64,000 nt of DNA, from assembly GCA_947471745.1 (NCBI GenBank), contig CANJKZ010000774.1, forward strand, positions 2,648,001 to 2,712,000, read 5' to 3'. The position numbers and the translations under genes are program-made. Under the pieces are notes generated by a model. The model ran no database searches. It was not told the origin of the DNA and saw nothing but the letters and a program-made list of their open reading frames with translations. This DNA comes from Closterium sp. Naga37s-1. Lineage: Eukaryota > Streptophyta > Zygnematophyceae > Desmidiales > Closteriaceae. Of this stretch, positions 22,817-32,917 are shown in pieces (within the stretch, counting starts at the first letter, position 1; each line of letters begins with the position of its first letter).

Positions 22817-25218
22817 AACTCACCCTCTGGCTGCCAACCATCATCCCACATGTCATAGCTCAAGCATGCACCCTCAATGCACACTCATCCCAGCAAGCTT
22901 CATGCCCTTCCAATGCTCAGATTCAGCCTGGCGCTTGGTGAGAATGTCAGCCGCCTGCTGATGGGTCTTCATAATCTCCAGCCGCACCTCCTTGTCCAGG
23001 AGCCTCCTCACCCAATGCCACTTAGGCCTGATGTGCTTCGTCAGCCCATGAAGGCAAGCGTTCTTAGCAAGCTTCACAGCCGACTCGTTGTCACAGAAAA
23101 TCACAGTTGGCTCCTTCTGGCACACTCCGATCTCCTCCAACAAACGCCTCAGCCACACCACCTCCTTTGCCCCATGATGCAGAGCCATGTACTCTGTCTC
23201 ACACGAGGACTGCCCCACCTCGTTCTGCTTCTTGCTGCGCCAGCTCACTGCACCACCTCCAAACAGGCACACATAGCCTCCAATGCTGGTGCCATCCGCC
23301 TTCACAGAGTTGAAGCTAGCGTCGGTGTAGCAGGTCAGGAGCATCTCCCCCTTGCCCAAATCAGCTGCACCCCTCTGCAGCCTCTGTCGCGCAGCACTGT
23401 ACTCCAAGCCCACTGATGCCGTAGCGCTCACATAGCGGACCAACCTCTTGGCCGCTTCCAGCTGCTCATGACTGGGGCGTGAAACCACACTTGCAAGCCT
23501 GGATGTAGCAAAGGCAATGTCAGGCCGCGTGTGGTTAGCCGCATAATTGAGTGCCCCCACCATGGAATGAAACAGCTTCCTGTCACTCTCACCCACCACC
23601 TCCTCATCAGCACAGGGCTCCACAGTGAACCCCGAAGGCAGTGGGGTGGCTGGCTTTCCTCCATCTTGCAGCCCATACTTCTCAGCCAGCCCCTCACAAT
23701 ACTTTCTCTGGTGCAACCTCAACACTCCCTTGTCAAGGTCCCTCTCCACATGCATGCCCAAATAGTACTTCACATCTCCCATCTTGGAGCACTTAAACTG
23801 CATCTCCAGCATCTCCTCCACACGCTCAATCATTGCAGACGACTTAGAGAAGAGCAGGATGTCGTTCACATACACCAGGAGCATGAGAAACTGCTCCTTC
23901 TCTTGCAGCAGGAACAAGCTGTGATCACACTCACTCTTCTTGAAACCCCCAGCCAGCAGTGTCTCCTCCAACTTGTGGTACCCTGCGCGAGGAGCCTGCT
24001 TAAGGCCATAGATGGCCTTCTTGAGCCTGCACACCCTGCCGCTCCCATCATCCAACCCCTCAGGCTGCAGCATGTACAGCTCCTCTAGGATGATCCCATT
24101 GAGGAAAGCAGTTGTGATGTCCATCTGCTTGATCCTCCATCCACGGTTTGCAGCCATTCCCAACATCACCCTTAGTGTAGTCCCTTTCCCCACAGGAGCA
24201 AAGATCTCATCAAAGTCCTTCCCCTTTGTCTGCTGAAACCCCTTTGCCACAAGCCTTGACTTGTAGCGGGTCAGCTCCCCATCAGGTCCGTACTTGTGCC
24301 TGAAGATCAGCTTGAAAGAAATGGCCTTCTTCCCAGGAGGCAGCTCACACAGCTCCCATGTTTCATTCTCCAGCAGAGAGTCATACTCCTCCTTCACACT
24401 CTGCTTCCACTTATCAGCATCGGGCCCACTCAAGGCCTCAGCTAGCGTCTTGGGCTCAGGGACGGCTGCCCAGTAGCAGTGTGCTATCTCTTCCTCATCA
24501 CACTGCTCAGCCACACTCCCAGCCCGTACCACCTTTGGCTTGCCAAAGCTCGGATAGGTCAGCCGGTTAGGAGGGCGCACATCCCTCCTAGGACGGTCAG
24601 CCGGACGTGCGGCACCTTGTGGAGCATCTTGCTACTGCTGCTGTTGCTGCTGCTGCTCCTCCACCTCAGGTTCTCCCCCATCCTCAGTCACCCCAGAAAT
24701 CTCCTCCTCTGAGACAGTGACCTGCACTTGCCTCGAAGGCTGCTGCACCTCATCGGCCTCAATGATCAGCGGTGTAGTAGGAAGCTTCTGCTGCTGCTGC
24801 TTCCACTCCTTGTAGTACAAGGACTCAAGGAACTTCACATCCCTTGACACAGTCAGCTGCTGGCTGGTCAAGTCCCATATCAACCAGCCCTTATGATCCT
24901 TTGCAAGCCCCAAGTGTACTCCCCATCTCCCACTAGCCTCCAACTTTCCCCTCTTCTCCTTAGGCACATGAAACACCACCATGCAGCCGTAGGCTCTCAG
25001 CATGTTAACTGCTGGTGCACTCCCATACCACTTGGTGTAGGGGACTCACTGCTTGTCCCCCACAGTCGCCAACACCTTGTTCTTCACAAGGGCGACCTGC
25101 CGCAGTGCAGTCACCCAAAACGGATCCGGCAGCCCTGCACGCCCAAGGAGAGTGCGAGCACCTTCTTGCAGGGTCCGGTTGAACCGCTCAGCCACGCCGT
25201 TCTGCTGAGGGTTGTAGG

Positions 25219-25963
25219 CAGGGCTGATTTTATCAGGGTAATTACCCTGATTTCAGGGTGATTTCAGGCTTCCCACTTCGTGGAGACTGAAATTTCAGAG
25301 TTATTGAATTTCCAGCCCTGATCCAATCAGAGTAATAGTTTAGCTATCCCTGATTTTGAGTACAGTGTAACAGACTAGGCTGTTAGTGGACCCTGACTTA
25401 ACAGAGTATCGAGTGTGTGGACCCTGACTTATCGAGAGGAAGTTTCTCGGAAGTTTCCTTCCGATGACCCCGCCTTGGATTGATCGCAGTGATCCCCCCA
25501 TATGTGCGTAATCCCCCCCTTCCCGCTTTATCGAGACGAAGTTTCTTCAAAACTTCGTTCTGATCGAAACTTCGAGACTTTATGGAGAGTGGGGATATTT
25601 TCTCCGACTTATCGAGAGGAAGTTTCTCGGAAGTTTCCTTCCGATGACCCCGCCTTGGATTGATCGCTGTGATCCCCCCACATGTGCGTAATCCCCCCCC
25701 TTCCCGCTTTATCGAGACGAAGTTTCTTCGAAACTTCATTCTGATCGAAACTTCGAGACTTTATGGAGAGTGGGGATATTTTCCCCGGTAACAAAGCGCG
25801 CGTTACTACTCTAATGTTCAGTTCTCGACCCTGAACAATCAGTGTTAACTACTTTACAACCCTGAGCAATCAGGGTACTGCTTTTCTGGAAAATGTGCAC
25901 CCATAATAGAGGGGGAAAATTTTCCCCGGAATCAGGGAAGCTTAAAATGAAACGTCAGCCCTG
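25219..25963. mobile_element. Non-autonomous hAT element (745 bp) in C2
   Basis: The target GTTGTAGG is duplicated on both sides (25211-25218 and 25964-25971); the uninterrupted target can be read in C1 near 21600. The element begins CAGGGCTGATTTT and ends ACGTCAGCCCTG, giving a 9-bp inverted terminal repeat CAGGGCTGA. An 8-bp duplication and CAGGG ends are typical of the hAT superfamily. It carries no transposase; its middle is a 180-bp direct duplication. Its first 35 bases resemble the 5' end of hAT copy 2 near 49060 (shared CAGGGCT-like end, TTATCAGGGTAA, ACCCTGATTT), so that family probably moved it. Confidence 0.93.
25426..25785. repeat. 180-bp direct duplication inside the hAT element
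   Basis: Two tandem copies starting GACTTATCGAGAGGAAG at 25426 and 25606, nearly identical (a handful of changes). Each contains inverted GAAGTTTC/GAAACTTC motifs (TATCGAGACGAAGTTTC... GATCGAAACTTCGAGAC) able to fold back. Minus-strand frames across it repeat with the duplication and are not genes. Confidence 0.9.
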
Positions 25964-28290
25964 GTTGTAGGGCACTGTGAGCTGATGCTGGATCCCCTTC
26001 TTCTTCAGCACCGCCTCAAAATCAGCGCCAATGAATTCTCCCCCGTTGTCAGTGCGGATCACCTTCACCTTGTGTCCGCTCTCCCTTTGAGCTCTCGGCA
26101 TCCACTCCTTAAGAACAGCCGCTGCCACTTCCCCCTTGAGAGGGTACACCCACACGGCACGCGTGTGGTCGTCCACAATGGTTAAGAAGTAGCGGCTGCC
26201 CGAGAGAGAAGGGGCCCTCGTAGGGCCCACCACATCCATGTGCACAAGTGCGAGCGGGGGCCTTAGCTGGTCCCGTGCCGCTGCTGAACGGAAACTTTGT
26301 GAACTTGGTCTCAAGGCATGTAGGACAGCTCCCAATCTCCTTTGCTGCCCCCTTCACCTCCAACCCCTTCAAGCTCTCATCCTTCACTAACTTCTGCAGC
26401 ATAGGAATGTTGATGTGACACAACCTCTCGTGCCACGTCTCCCAATCGGCATCACCATTCCCAGATGAAGCCTTTGCCCATGCAGCGGTTGCATCCACAC
26501 CAGCAAGCACCTCACCATGTGGCTGCTGTGACTGCTGCACCTTCTTGACTGCATCTAGGGCCCCATCGGTTGGTGCAGTCTCCTCTCCTCCCGCAGTTGT
26601 TTTAGCCGTTGCTGCTGCCGCTGCCGTTGCTGGTGGTTTCCCATTCCAAGGGATGATGGGCAGCTGCCATAGGTCCTTGATGCAGCTGCTCTTCTCCTCC
26701 AAATCCCACAGCAGCAATTTCCCAAGCTTTGCACGGCAGCTGGTTGGGCCGAAGGTCACTTTGGCCTTGCTTTTCTGCAGCCGGCGCACAGAGAGGAGGT
26801 TAGCGGACAAACCTTCAACCAGCAGTACATTCCCCAGCCCCACAAGGCTCCCATTGGCTCCCATTACCTTGGCATTCCCAACACCAATCACAGGGAGCAA
26901 AGCACCTGAAGCGGCAGCCACAAACTTGATCTTCCCAGGGGGTTTTACCTCGTCAAGCAAATCTGCCCGTGGGGTCATGTGACTTGTGCAACCTGAATCG
27001 ATCACCCAGTGAGTGAGGGGGTGCATCACAACCTTCCCAACTGAGCCCACATCACCCTCACTCCCTTTCACATCCTCAACCATGAGGAACATCCCAGGGT
27101 TGGCTTTACCTTGTGCACCATCACCTTGTGCACCTGAACCTTGCACAGCGCCACCTCGTGCACGTTCACCACTTGGCGGTTTCATGCCTGGGGGCGCCCA
27201 TCCCTCAGGCCGGCTGAAACACTTGAACCAAGGGTGTCCAGCCTTCTTGCAGTACCAGCACGCACCCTCCATTCGGGTGCTCCCCCTGCCACCAGAGCTC
27301 CCATGCCCCTCATTGTAGTCACCTCGGCCTCTCCCTCTGCCAAAGCCTCTCCCACGGCCTCGGCCTCTCCCTCCCCCTCTTCCTCTGCTGCCTCCTGCAG
27401 CTCCATACCCCTCAGCAGTTTTGTTGGCAGCACCACCACCCGTGTGGCGCCTGCGGAAGTCCTCCTGCAAAATCTGCTGCCGTAGCCACTCAGGTGTCCA
27501 CTGGTCCTGCTGAGTGTTGAGGGTGGGGATGAGGTTGTCCCATGAGTTGTCGAGCACCGAGATAATCTTGGTGCACTGCTGCATCTGCGACACATTGCTG
27601 CCCGCCGCTGCCATCCTTGCATAGGTGTCCTCGATCTTGTCAAGGACCGGCTTCACATCATCGCCCGGTCGCATGGAGAGGGCAGCCAGCTCCTTCTCCA
27701 ACACAATCACCATCGGCAGCGTGTTGGGCTGAATCACGTCGCGCAGTAGCTTCCACGCCTTTGGTCCGGAATCATCCAACTCCACCAAATCCTTGATGTG
27801 TTGGAACATGTCGTTGTTGACCAATTGAAGGATTAGGTCGTACAGCACCGCGCTTTTCTCAATCCACCGATCGCGGGCGTCGCCTTCCTCCGGCATCTTC
27901 TCTTCTCCCATCGCAAGTTTCAGCAGCTTGTAGCGCTTGAATGCACTCCGCATCCGCCCGCTCCATTCCTCATAGTTGGAGCCATCCAATGCCTCGATCT
28001 TGGATGGTGGCGGCTCATTCCTCTTCTCAGCTGCATCTCCACTCCCTTGACTCATTTCCTCTGCTCCCAAGCACAGGTTCCAGCTCCCCCCTTGCTGTCC
28101 ACACCGAAGTCCCACTCAATTTCCACAAGTGTCGGCGCCAACGAAATTTCGGCAGAGTTTCCCCTTAGCGGAAGTCACATGCAACCTCCATAACTCCACT
28201 TAGGCACGCCCACAGGCCATGGTGGGTCTAGGAGGGTCTTCACACTTCAGTAGACTCTCCACAAATTCCTTAATCAGCTCTGATACCACT

Positions 28291-29157
28291 TGTTAGAGAC
28301 TAAGGACGGAGTCTATGAAGATTAGGGGCTGAAATATCTCAAAATCGTCAACTACAATTCTGGACAGAGAAGTCGTCGTCACAAGAAACGTCGTCGACGA
28401 AAGATCCACCGTTAGAATTCTTTCAAACTCAAGTATGGTGTAGCCCTTGACCGTGGCTATCTTTTCCAATTTGAATAGTATCAAAATATGGATTATAACT
28501 CGAGTTATGAACTTCGGCGCACTAGGGGGTATGCTGCCATAGAAAACGTAACTCAATCGAAATTATCTCACAAGTTCACACAAGAAAGTTAGAGTAGCAA
28601 TAGAACCAGGTAGGAGGGGATGAGGAGGACGAGAGGGAAGGTCCCAAGGGACTCCCCAACCAAGGACACCCCATACCACACAATTCCCCTCTCTATAGGC
28701 ACCCCAACTTTGACATTTGTCACTTTCCCAACTCATGCCATCCACCTCACCCAACTTGGCCACACTCGCCAACCTGGTTTGGCACCTCCCAACCACTTGG
28801 CAGCATCTACAGTGATGTTGACGAATTTCCCAACCCCCAAGAGTCTGTACTCCTTATGGAGTCAACACCACAACTTCCCATAGTCACCACAACCACATAT
28901 CAAAAGCTTACGAACTTCCAACGTTCGTAACTTTCTTGTTCGTGCTCCGATTGAAGCGATAGTTGGTTCGTCGGAAAGCTCTTGAGCAGAGGAGTCACTT
29001 CAGATATCTGCTCAAGCCAAATAACATTCACACACACTCAGAAAAACCAAACCGCACAAAACACAAATTTTTGCATACGCTCACACCACGCATGCAACGC
29101 ACGAACACATGATGGGAGGCAGACAGACGTGAATGCATATGATTGCATCACACAACA
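28291..29157 (-). repeat. 5' LTR of copia C2 (867 bp)
   Basis: TGTTAGAGACTAAGG to CATCACACAACA, preceded on the plus strand by CTCTGATACCACT (primer site). Followed by the TGAAC duplication and then by C1 coding sequence. Confidence 0.92.
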
Positions 29158-29162
29158 TGAAC

Positions 29163-30906
29163 TTGGTCTCAAGGCATGTAGGGCAGCTCCCAACCTCCTT
29201 TGCTGCCCCCTTCACCTCCAACCCCTTCAAGCTCCCATCCTTCACTAACTTCTGCAGCATAGAAAAATTCACATGACACAGCCTCTCGTGCCACGTCTCC
29301 CAATCAGCCTCACCACTCCCAGATGAAGCCTTTGCCCATGCAGCTGTTGCATCCACACCAGCAAGCACCTCACCATGTGGCTGCTGTGGCTGCTGCACCT
29401 TCTTGACTGCATCCAGAGCCCCATCAGTTGGTGCAATCTCCTCTCCTCCTGCAGTTGCCTTTGCCGTTGCTGCAGCCGCTGCCGTTGCTGGAAGTTTCCC
29501 GTTCCAAGGGATGATGGGCAGCCTCCACAGGTCCTTGATACAGCTGCTCTTCTCCTCCAGGTTCCATAGCAGCAGCTTCCCAAGCTTTGCACGGCAGCTG
29601 GTTGGGTCAAAGGTCACTTTGGCCTTGCTCTTCTGCAGCCGGCGCACAGAAAGAAGGTTAGCAGACAAGCCTTCAACCAACAACACATTCCCCAGCCCCA
29701 CAGGCCCCCCATTGGCTCCCATCACCTTGGCATTCCCAACACCAATCACAGGGAGCAAAGCACCTGAAGCGGCAGCCACAAACTTAATCTTCCCAGGGGG
29801 CTTTACCTCATCAAGCAAATCTGCCCGTGGGGTCATGTGACTTGTGCAACCTGAATCGATCACCCAGTGAGTGAGGGGGTGCATCACAACCTTCCCAACT
29901 GTGCCCACATCACCCTCACTCCCTTTCACATCCTCAACCATGAGGAACATTCCAGGGTTGGCTTTACCGTGTGCACAATCACCTTGTGCACCTGAACCTT
30001 GCACAGCGCCACCTCGTGCACGTTCACCACTTGGCGGCTTCATGCCTGGAGGCGCCCATCCCTCAGGTCCGCTGAAACACTTGAACCACGGGTGTCCATC
30101 CTTCTTGCAGTACCAACACGCACCCTCCATTTGGGTGCTCCCCCCGCCACCAGAGCTCCCGTGCCCCTCATTGTATTCACCTCGGCCTCTCCCTCTGCCA
30201 AAGCCTCTCCCACGGCCTCGGCCTCTCCCTCCCCCTCTTCCCCTGCTGCCTCCTGCAGCTCCATACCCGTCAGCAGTTTTGTTGGCAGCACCACCACCCG
30301 TGTGGCGCCTGCGGAAGTCCTCCTGCAGAATCTGCTGCCGTAGCCACTCAGGTGTCCACTGGTCCTGCTGAGTGTTGAGGGTGGGGATGAGGTTGTCCCA
30401 CAAGTTGTCGAGCACCGAGATGATCTTGGTGCACTGCTGCATCTACGACACATTGCTGCCCGCCGCTGCCATCCTCGCATAGGTGTCCTTGATCTTGTCA
30501 AGGACCGGCTTCACATCATCGCCCGGTCGCATGGAGAGGGCAGCCAGCTCCTTCTCCAACACAATCACCATCGGCAGCGTGTTGGGCTGAATCACGTCGC
30601 GCAGTAGCTTCCATGCCTTTGGTTCGGAATCATCCAACTCCACCAAATCCTTGATGTGTTGGAACATGTCGTTGTTGACCGATTGAAGGATTAGGTCGTA
30701 CAGCACCGCGCTTTTCTCAATCCACCGATCGCGGGCATCTCCTTCATCCGGCATCTTCTCTTCACCCATCGCAAGTTTCAGCAGCTTGTAGCGCTTGAAT
30801 GCACTCTGCATCCGCCCGCTCCATTCCTCATAGTATCCAATGCCTCGATCTTGGATGGTGGCGGCTCATTTCTCTTCTCGGCTGCATCTCCACTCCCTTG
30901 ACTCAT
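29163..30906 (-). pseudogene. gag, protease and pre-integrase part of copia C1
   Basis: Minus strand from MSQGSGDAAEK-type gag start (30906) through the gag core, zinc knuckle CWYCKKDGHPWFKC (near 30100), protease (HWVIDSGCTSHMT near 29860) and gag-pre-integrase (TWHERLCHVNFSMLQKL near 29290), stopping at the C2 insertion. Very like the matching part of C2. Broken a few times. Confidence 0.88.
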
Positions 30907-31141
30907 TTCCTCTGCTCCCAAACACAAGTTCCAGCTCCCCCTTTGCTGTCAACACCGAAGTCCCACTCAATTTCCACAAGTGTCGGCGCCAACGAAATTT
31001 CGGCAGAGTTTCCCCTTAGCGGAAGTCACATGCAACCTCCAGAACTCCACTTAGGCACGCCCACAGGCCATGGTGGGTCTAGGAGGGTCTTCACACTTCA
31101 GTAGACTCTCCACAAAGTCCTTAATCAGCTCTGATACCACT

Positions 31142-31972
31142 TGTTAGAGACTAAGGACGGAGTCTATGAAGATTAGGGGCTGAAATATCTCAAAATCGTC
31201 AACTACAATTCTGGACAGAAACGTCGTCGTCACAAGAAACGTCGTCGACGATTAACGCACTATTAGAATTCTCTCAAAATCGAGTATGTTGTAGCCCTTG
31301 ACCGTGGCTATCTTTTCCAATTTGAATAGTATCAAAATATGGAGTATAACTGGAGTTATAAACTTCGGCGCACTAGGGGGTATGCTGCCATAGAAAACGT
31401 AACTGAATCACAATTTTTCTCACAAGTTCACACAAGAAAGTTGGAGTAGCAATTGAACCAGGTAGGAGGGGATGAGGAGGACGAGAGGGAAGGTCCCAAG
31501 GGAGTCCCCAACCAAGGAAACCCCATACCACACAATGCCCCTCTCTATAGGCACCCCAACTTTGTCATTTGTCACTTTCCCAACTCATGCCATCCACCTT
31601 ACCCAACTTGGCCACACTTGCCAACCTGGTTTGGCTTCTCCCAACCACTTGGCATCATCTACAGTGATGGTGACGAATTTCCCAACCCCCAAAAGTCTGT
31701 ACCCCATAGTCGCCGCATCTCAATCAAAACTTCGAACGATCATATCTTTCTCGTTCTTGCTCCAATCAAGGCGATTCTCGGTTCGTCAGGAAGCTCTTGA
31801 GCAGAGGAGTCACTTCAGATATCTGCTCAAGCCAAATAACATTCACACACACTCAGCAAATCCAAACCATGCCAAACACAGATTCTTGCACACGCTCACA
31901 CCACGCATGCAACACACGAACATATGATGGGAGGCAGACAGACGTGAATGCAAATGATAGCATCTACGAACA
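31142..31972 (-). repeat. 5' LTR of copia C1 (831 bp)
   Basis: TGTTAGAGACTAAGG to CATCTACGAACA, followed by the ATTGG duplication (31973-31977) and the outer half of B's LTR. It is 26 bp shorter than its partner at 18352-19208, a single length difference. Confidence 0.9.
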
Positions 31973-31977
31973 ATTGG

Positions 31978-32041
31978 GTTGTACCCCTTATGGGCTAGCC
32001 CACTATAGCCTACACAAAGTAAACAATATAACATTTTGACA
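31978..32041 (-). repeat. 5' LTR of copia B, outer half
   Basis: Carries the family block CCCCTTATGGGCTAGCCCAC and ends TTTTGACA, that is, TGTCAAAATG on the minus strand. Together with 18285-18351 it makes a 131-bp LTR, the same length as in A (132), E (136) and G (125). Confidence 0.87.
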
Positions 32042-32917
32042 GAGATCCTCTTCTAGGGCGCGCAAATTACCGGCCTCCACGTTCGCCTCCTCCGTACTCA
32101 TCCTCTACGACGTCTCTATAAGGTACCACAAATAAAAATAAATTGTCCCTTCTTTAAATCCCTCGTCTCGGGGTCACCTTACAAGGGTCCTCAGACGAGT
32201 GGTAATAAATTACCAAACGCCCTATCCTTGGGTCCGAGAACGTAACTCGAGGGAAATTATGAGAGGTTCAGCTTAAATTAATGAGCGCCCTTTACAAAAC
32301 GCCGCACGCAAAGGCGAGTATACGAACGCGAATATAAACGACGACGGAAATCTATGCGTGTTCTTTCCACGCTCACCGCACCATGAAGGAATATAATGGA
32401 GAGCGTAGCGATAGCGAGAGAGTTTCTGCTATGAGAACGGTTTTGCGGCAGCAACTCGGTAGCGTTTCAGTAGCGTTCGTCTCCAAGGACTTGGTGAGAA
32501 TTCGAGTAGCAATTGGACTTCACTAGAAATGTAATATGTTCCAAAAATACAAAATCAAACACGCATGCAAATATAGGCAAGCAAGAGTTGCACAGATGTT
32601 GCGTGGCGCTTCGGTGTAACCCAACCCCACGAAAGTGGTGTGCGAGTGGATGAACGCGCCTCGCACAATTCCCAACCCAACTCAGCAGCGGCATCCCGCT
32701 TCCGTGCACACCACTCCACCAACACAGCAAGGAGTGGTGTGACTCTCAAGGAAGCACCAACAACTCCCACGGACTCGTGCTTCTTCACGCGGACTCCTGC
32801 GCAGCTGCACATAGTCATACGTAGTCACACCCAACCACCACCGAACTCATGCGTCAGAGCAGAGTACACTAGGTCGCCAGGCGCCGACCTGCCAAGTCAA
32901 ACATATCGCGAGGGCCC
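32042..32917. other. No recognisable gene
   Basis: About 880 bp between copia B and the 18-bp satellite. Mixed composition, no repeat or LTR match that I can see. A plus-strand frame from 32640 runs into the satellite (MRVDERASHNSQPNSAAAS...), but it resembles no family and its length comes from the array. It could be unique host sequence. Confidence 0.6.

Larger units (their letters stand above)
22874..28055 (-). pseudogene. gag-pol of copia C2
   Basis: Minus strand from MSQGSGDAAEKRNEPPPSKI (28055; this start lies just downstream of the primer site and matches C1). Gag has the UBN2-type core (LDGSNYEEWSGRM, LLRDVIQPNTLPMVIVLEKE), an Arg/Gly-rich stretch (about 27310-27390) and a zinc knuckle CWYCKKAGHPWFKC (near 27230). 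Then come protease (HWVIDSGCTSHMTPRADLL near 26990), gag-pre-integrase (TWHERLCHINIPMLQKL near 26430), integrase, reverse transcriptase (LLVYVNDILLFSKSS near 23870) and RNase H (SSCETEYMALHHG near 23190), ending at 22874. Interrupted by the hAT element and a few other breaks. Confidence 0.9.
21950..29157 (-). mobile_element. Ty1/copia C2, nested in C1
   Basis: Same family as C1, same strand, inserted in C1's integrase region with the duplication TGAAC (21945-21949 and 29158-29162). LTRs of 867 bp each (21950-22816, 28291-29157), polypurine tract at 22817-22830, primer site TGGTATCAGAGC at 28277-28288 (minus). The two LTRs show about 18 differences by eye (near 2%). A non-autonomous hAT element interrupts it at 25219-25963. 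The coding part is broken a few times besides that insertion. Confidence 0.94.
18352..31972 (-). mobile_element. Ty1/copia C1 (long-LTR family), hosts C2
   Basis: A 13.6-kb insertion in B's 5' LTR, flanked by ATTGG on both sides (18347-18351 and 31973-31977). Its own sequence is 18352-21949 plus 29163-31972: 3' LTR 18352-19208, polypurine tract 19209-19222 (CCAGAGGGGGAGTT on the minus strand), pol, gag, primer site TGGTATCAGAGC (31128-31139, minus) and 5' LTR 31142-31972. The rest is C2. The LTRs differ by about 2-3% by eye plus one 26-bp length difference, so this is the older of the two C copies. Coding part broken a few times apart from the C2 insertion. Confidence 0.93.
12003..32041 (-). 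mobile_element. Ty1/copia fossil B (short-LTR family), 3' end lost, split by C1
   Basis: Minus-strand copia relic: 5' LTR (two pieces, 18285-18351 and 31978-32041), leader (17513-18272), gag, integrase and reverse transcriptase down to about 12003, where it is fused to E. RNase H and the 3' LTR are missing. Its 5' LTR is interrupted by C1 (18352-31972) with a 5-bp duplication. Several breaks in the coding part (around six). Close to A in sequence. Confidence 0.88.
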
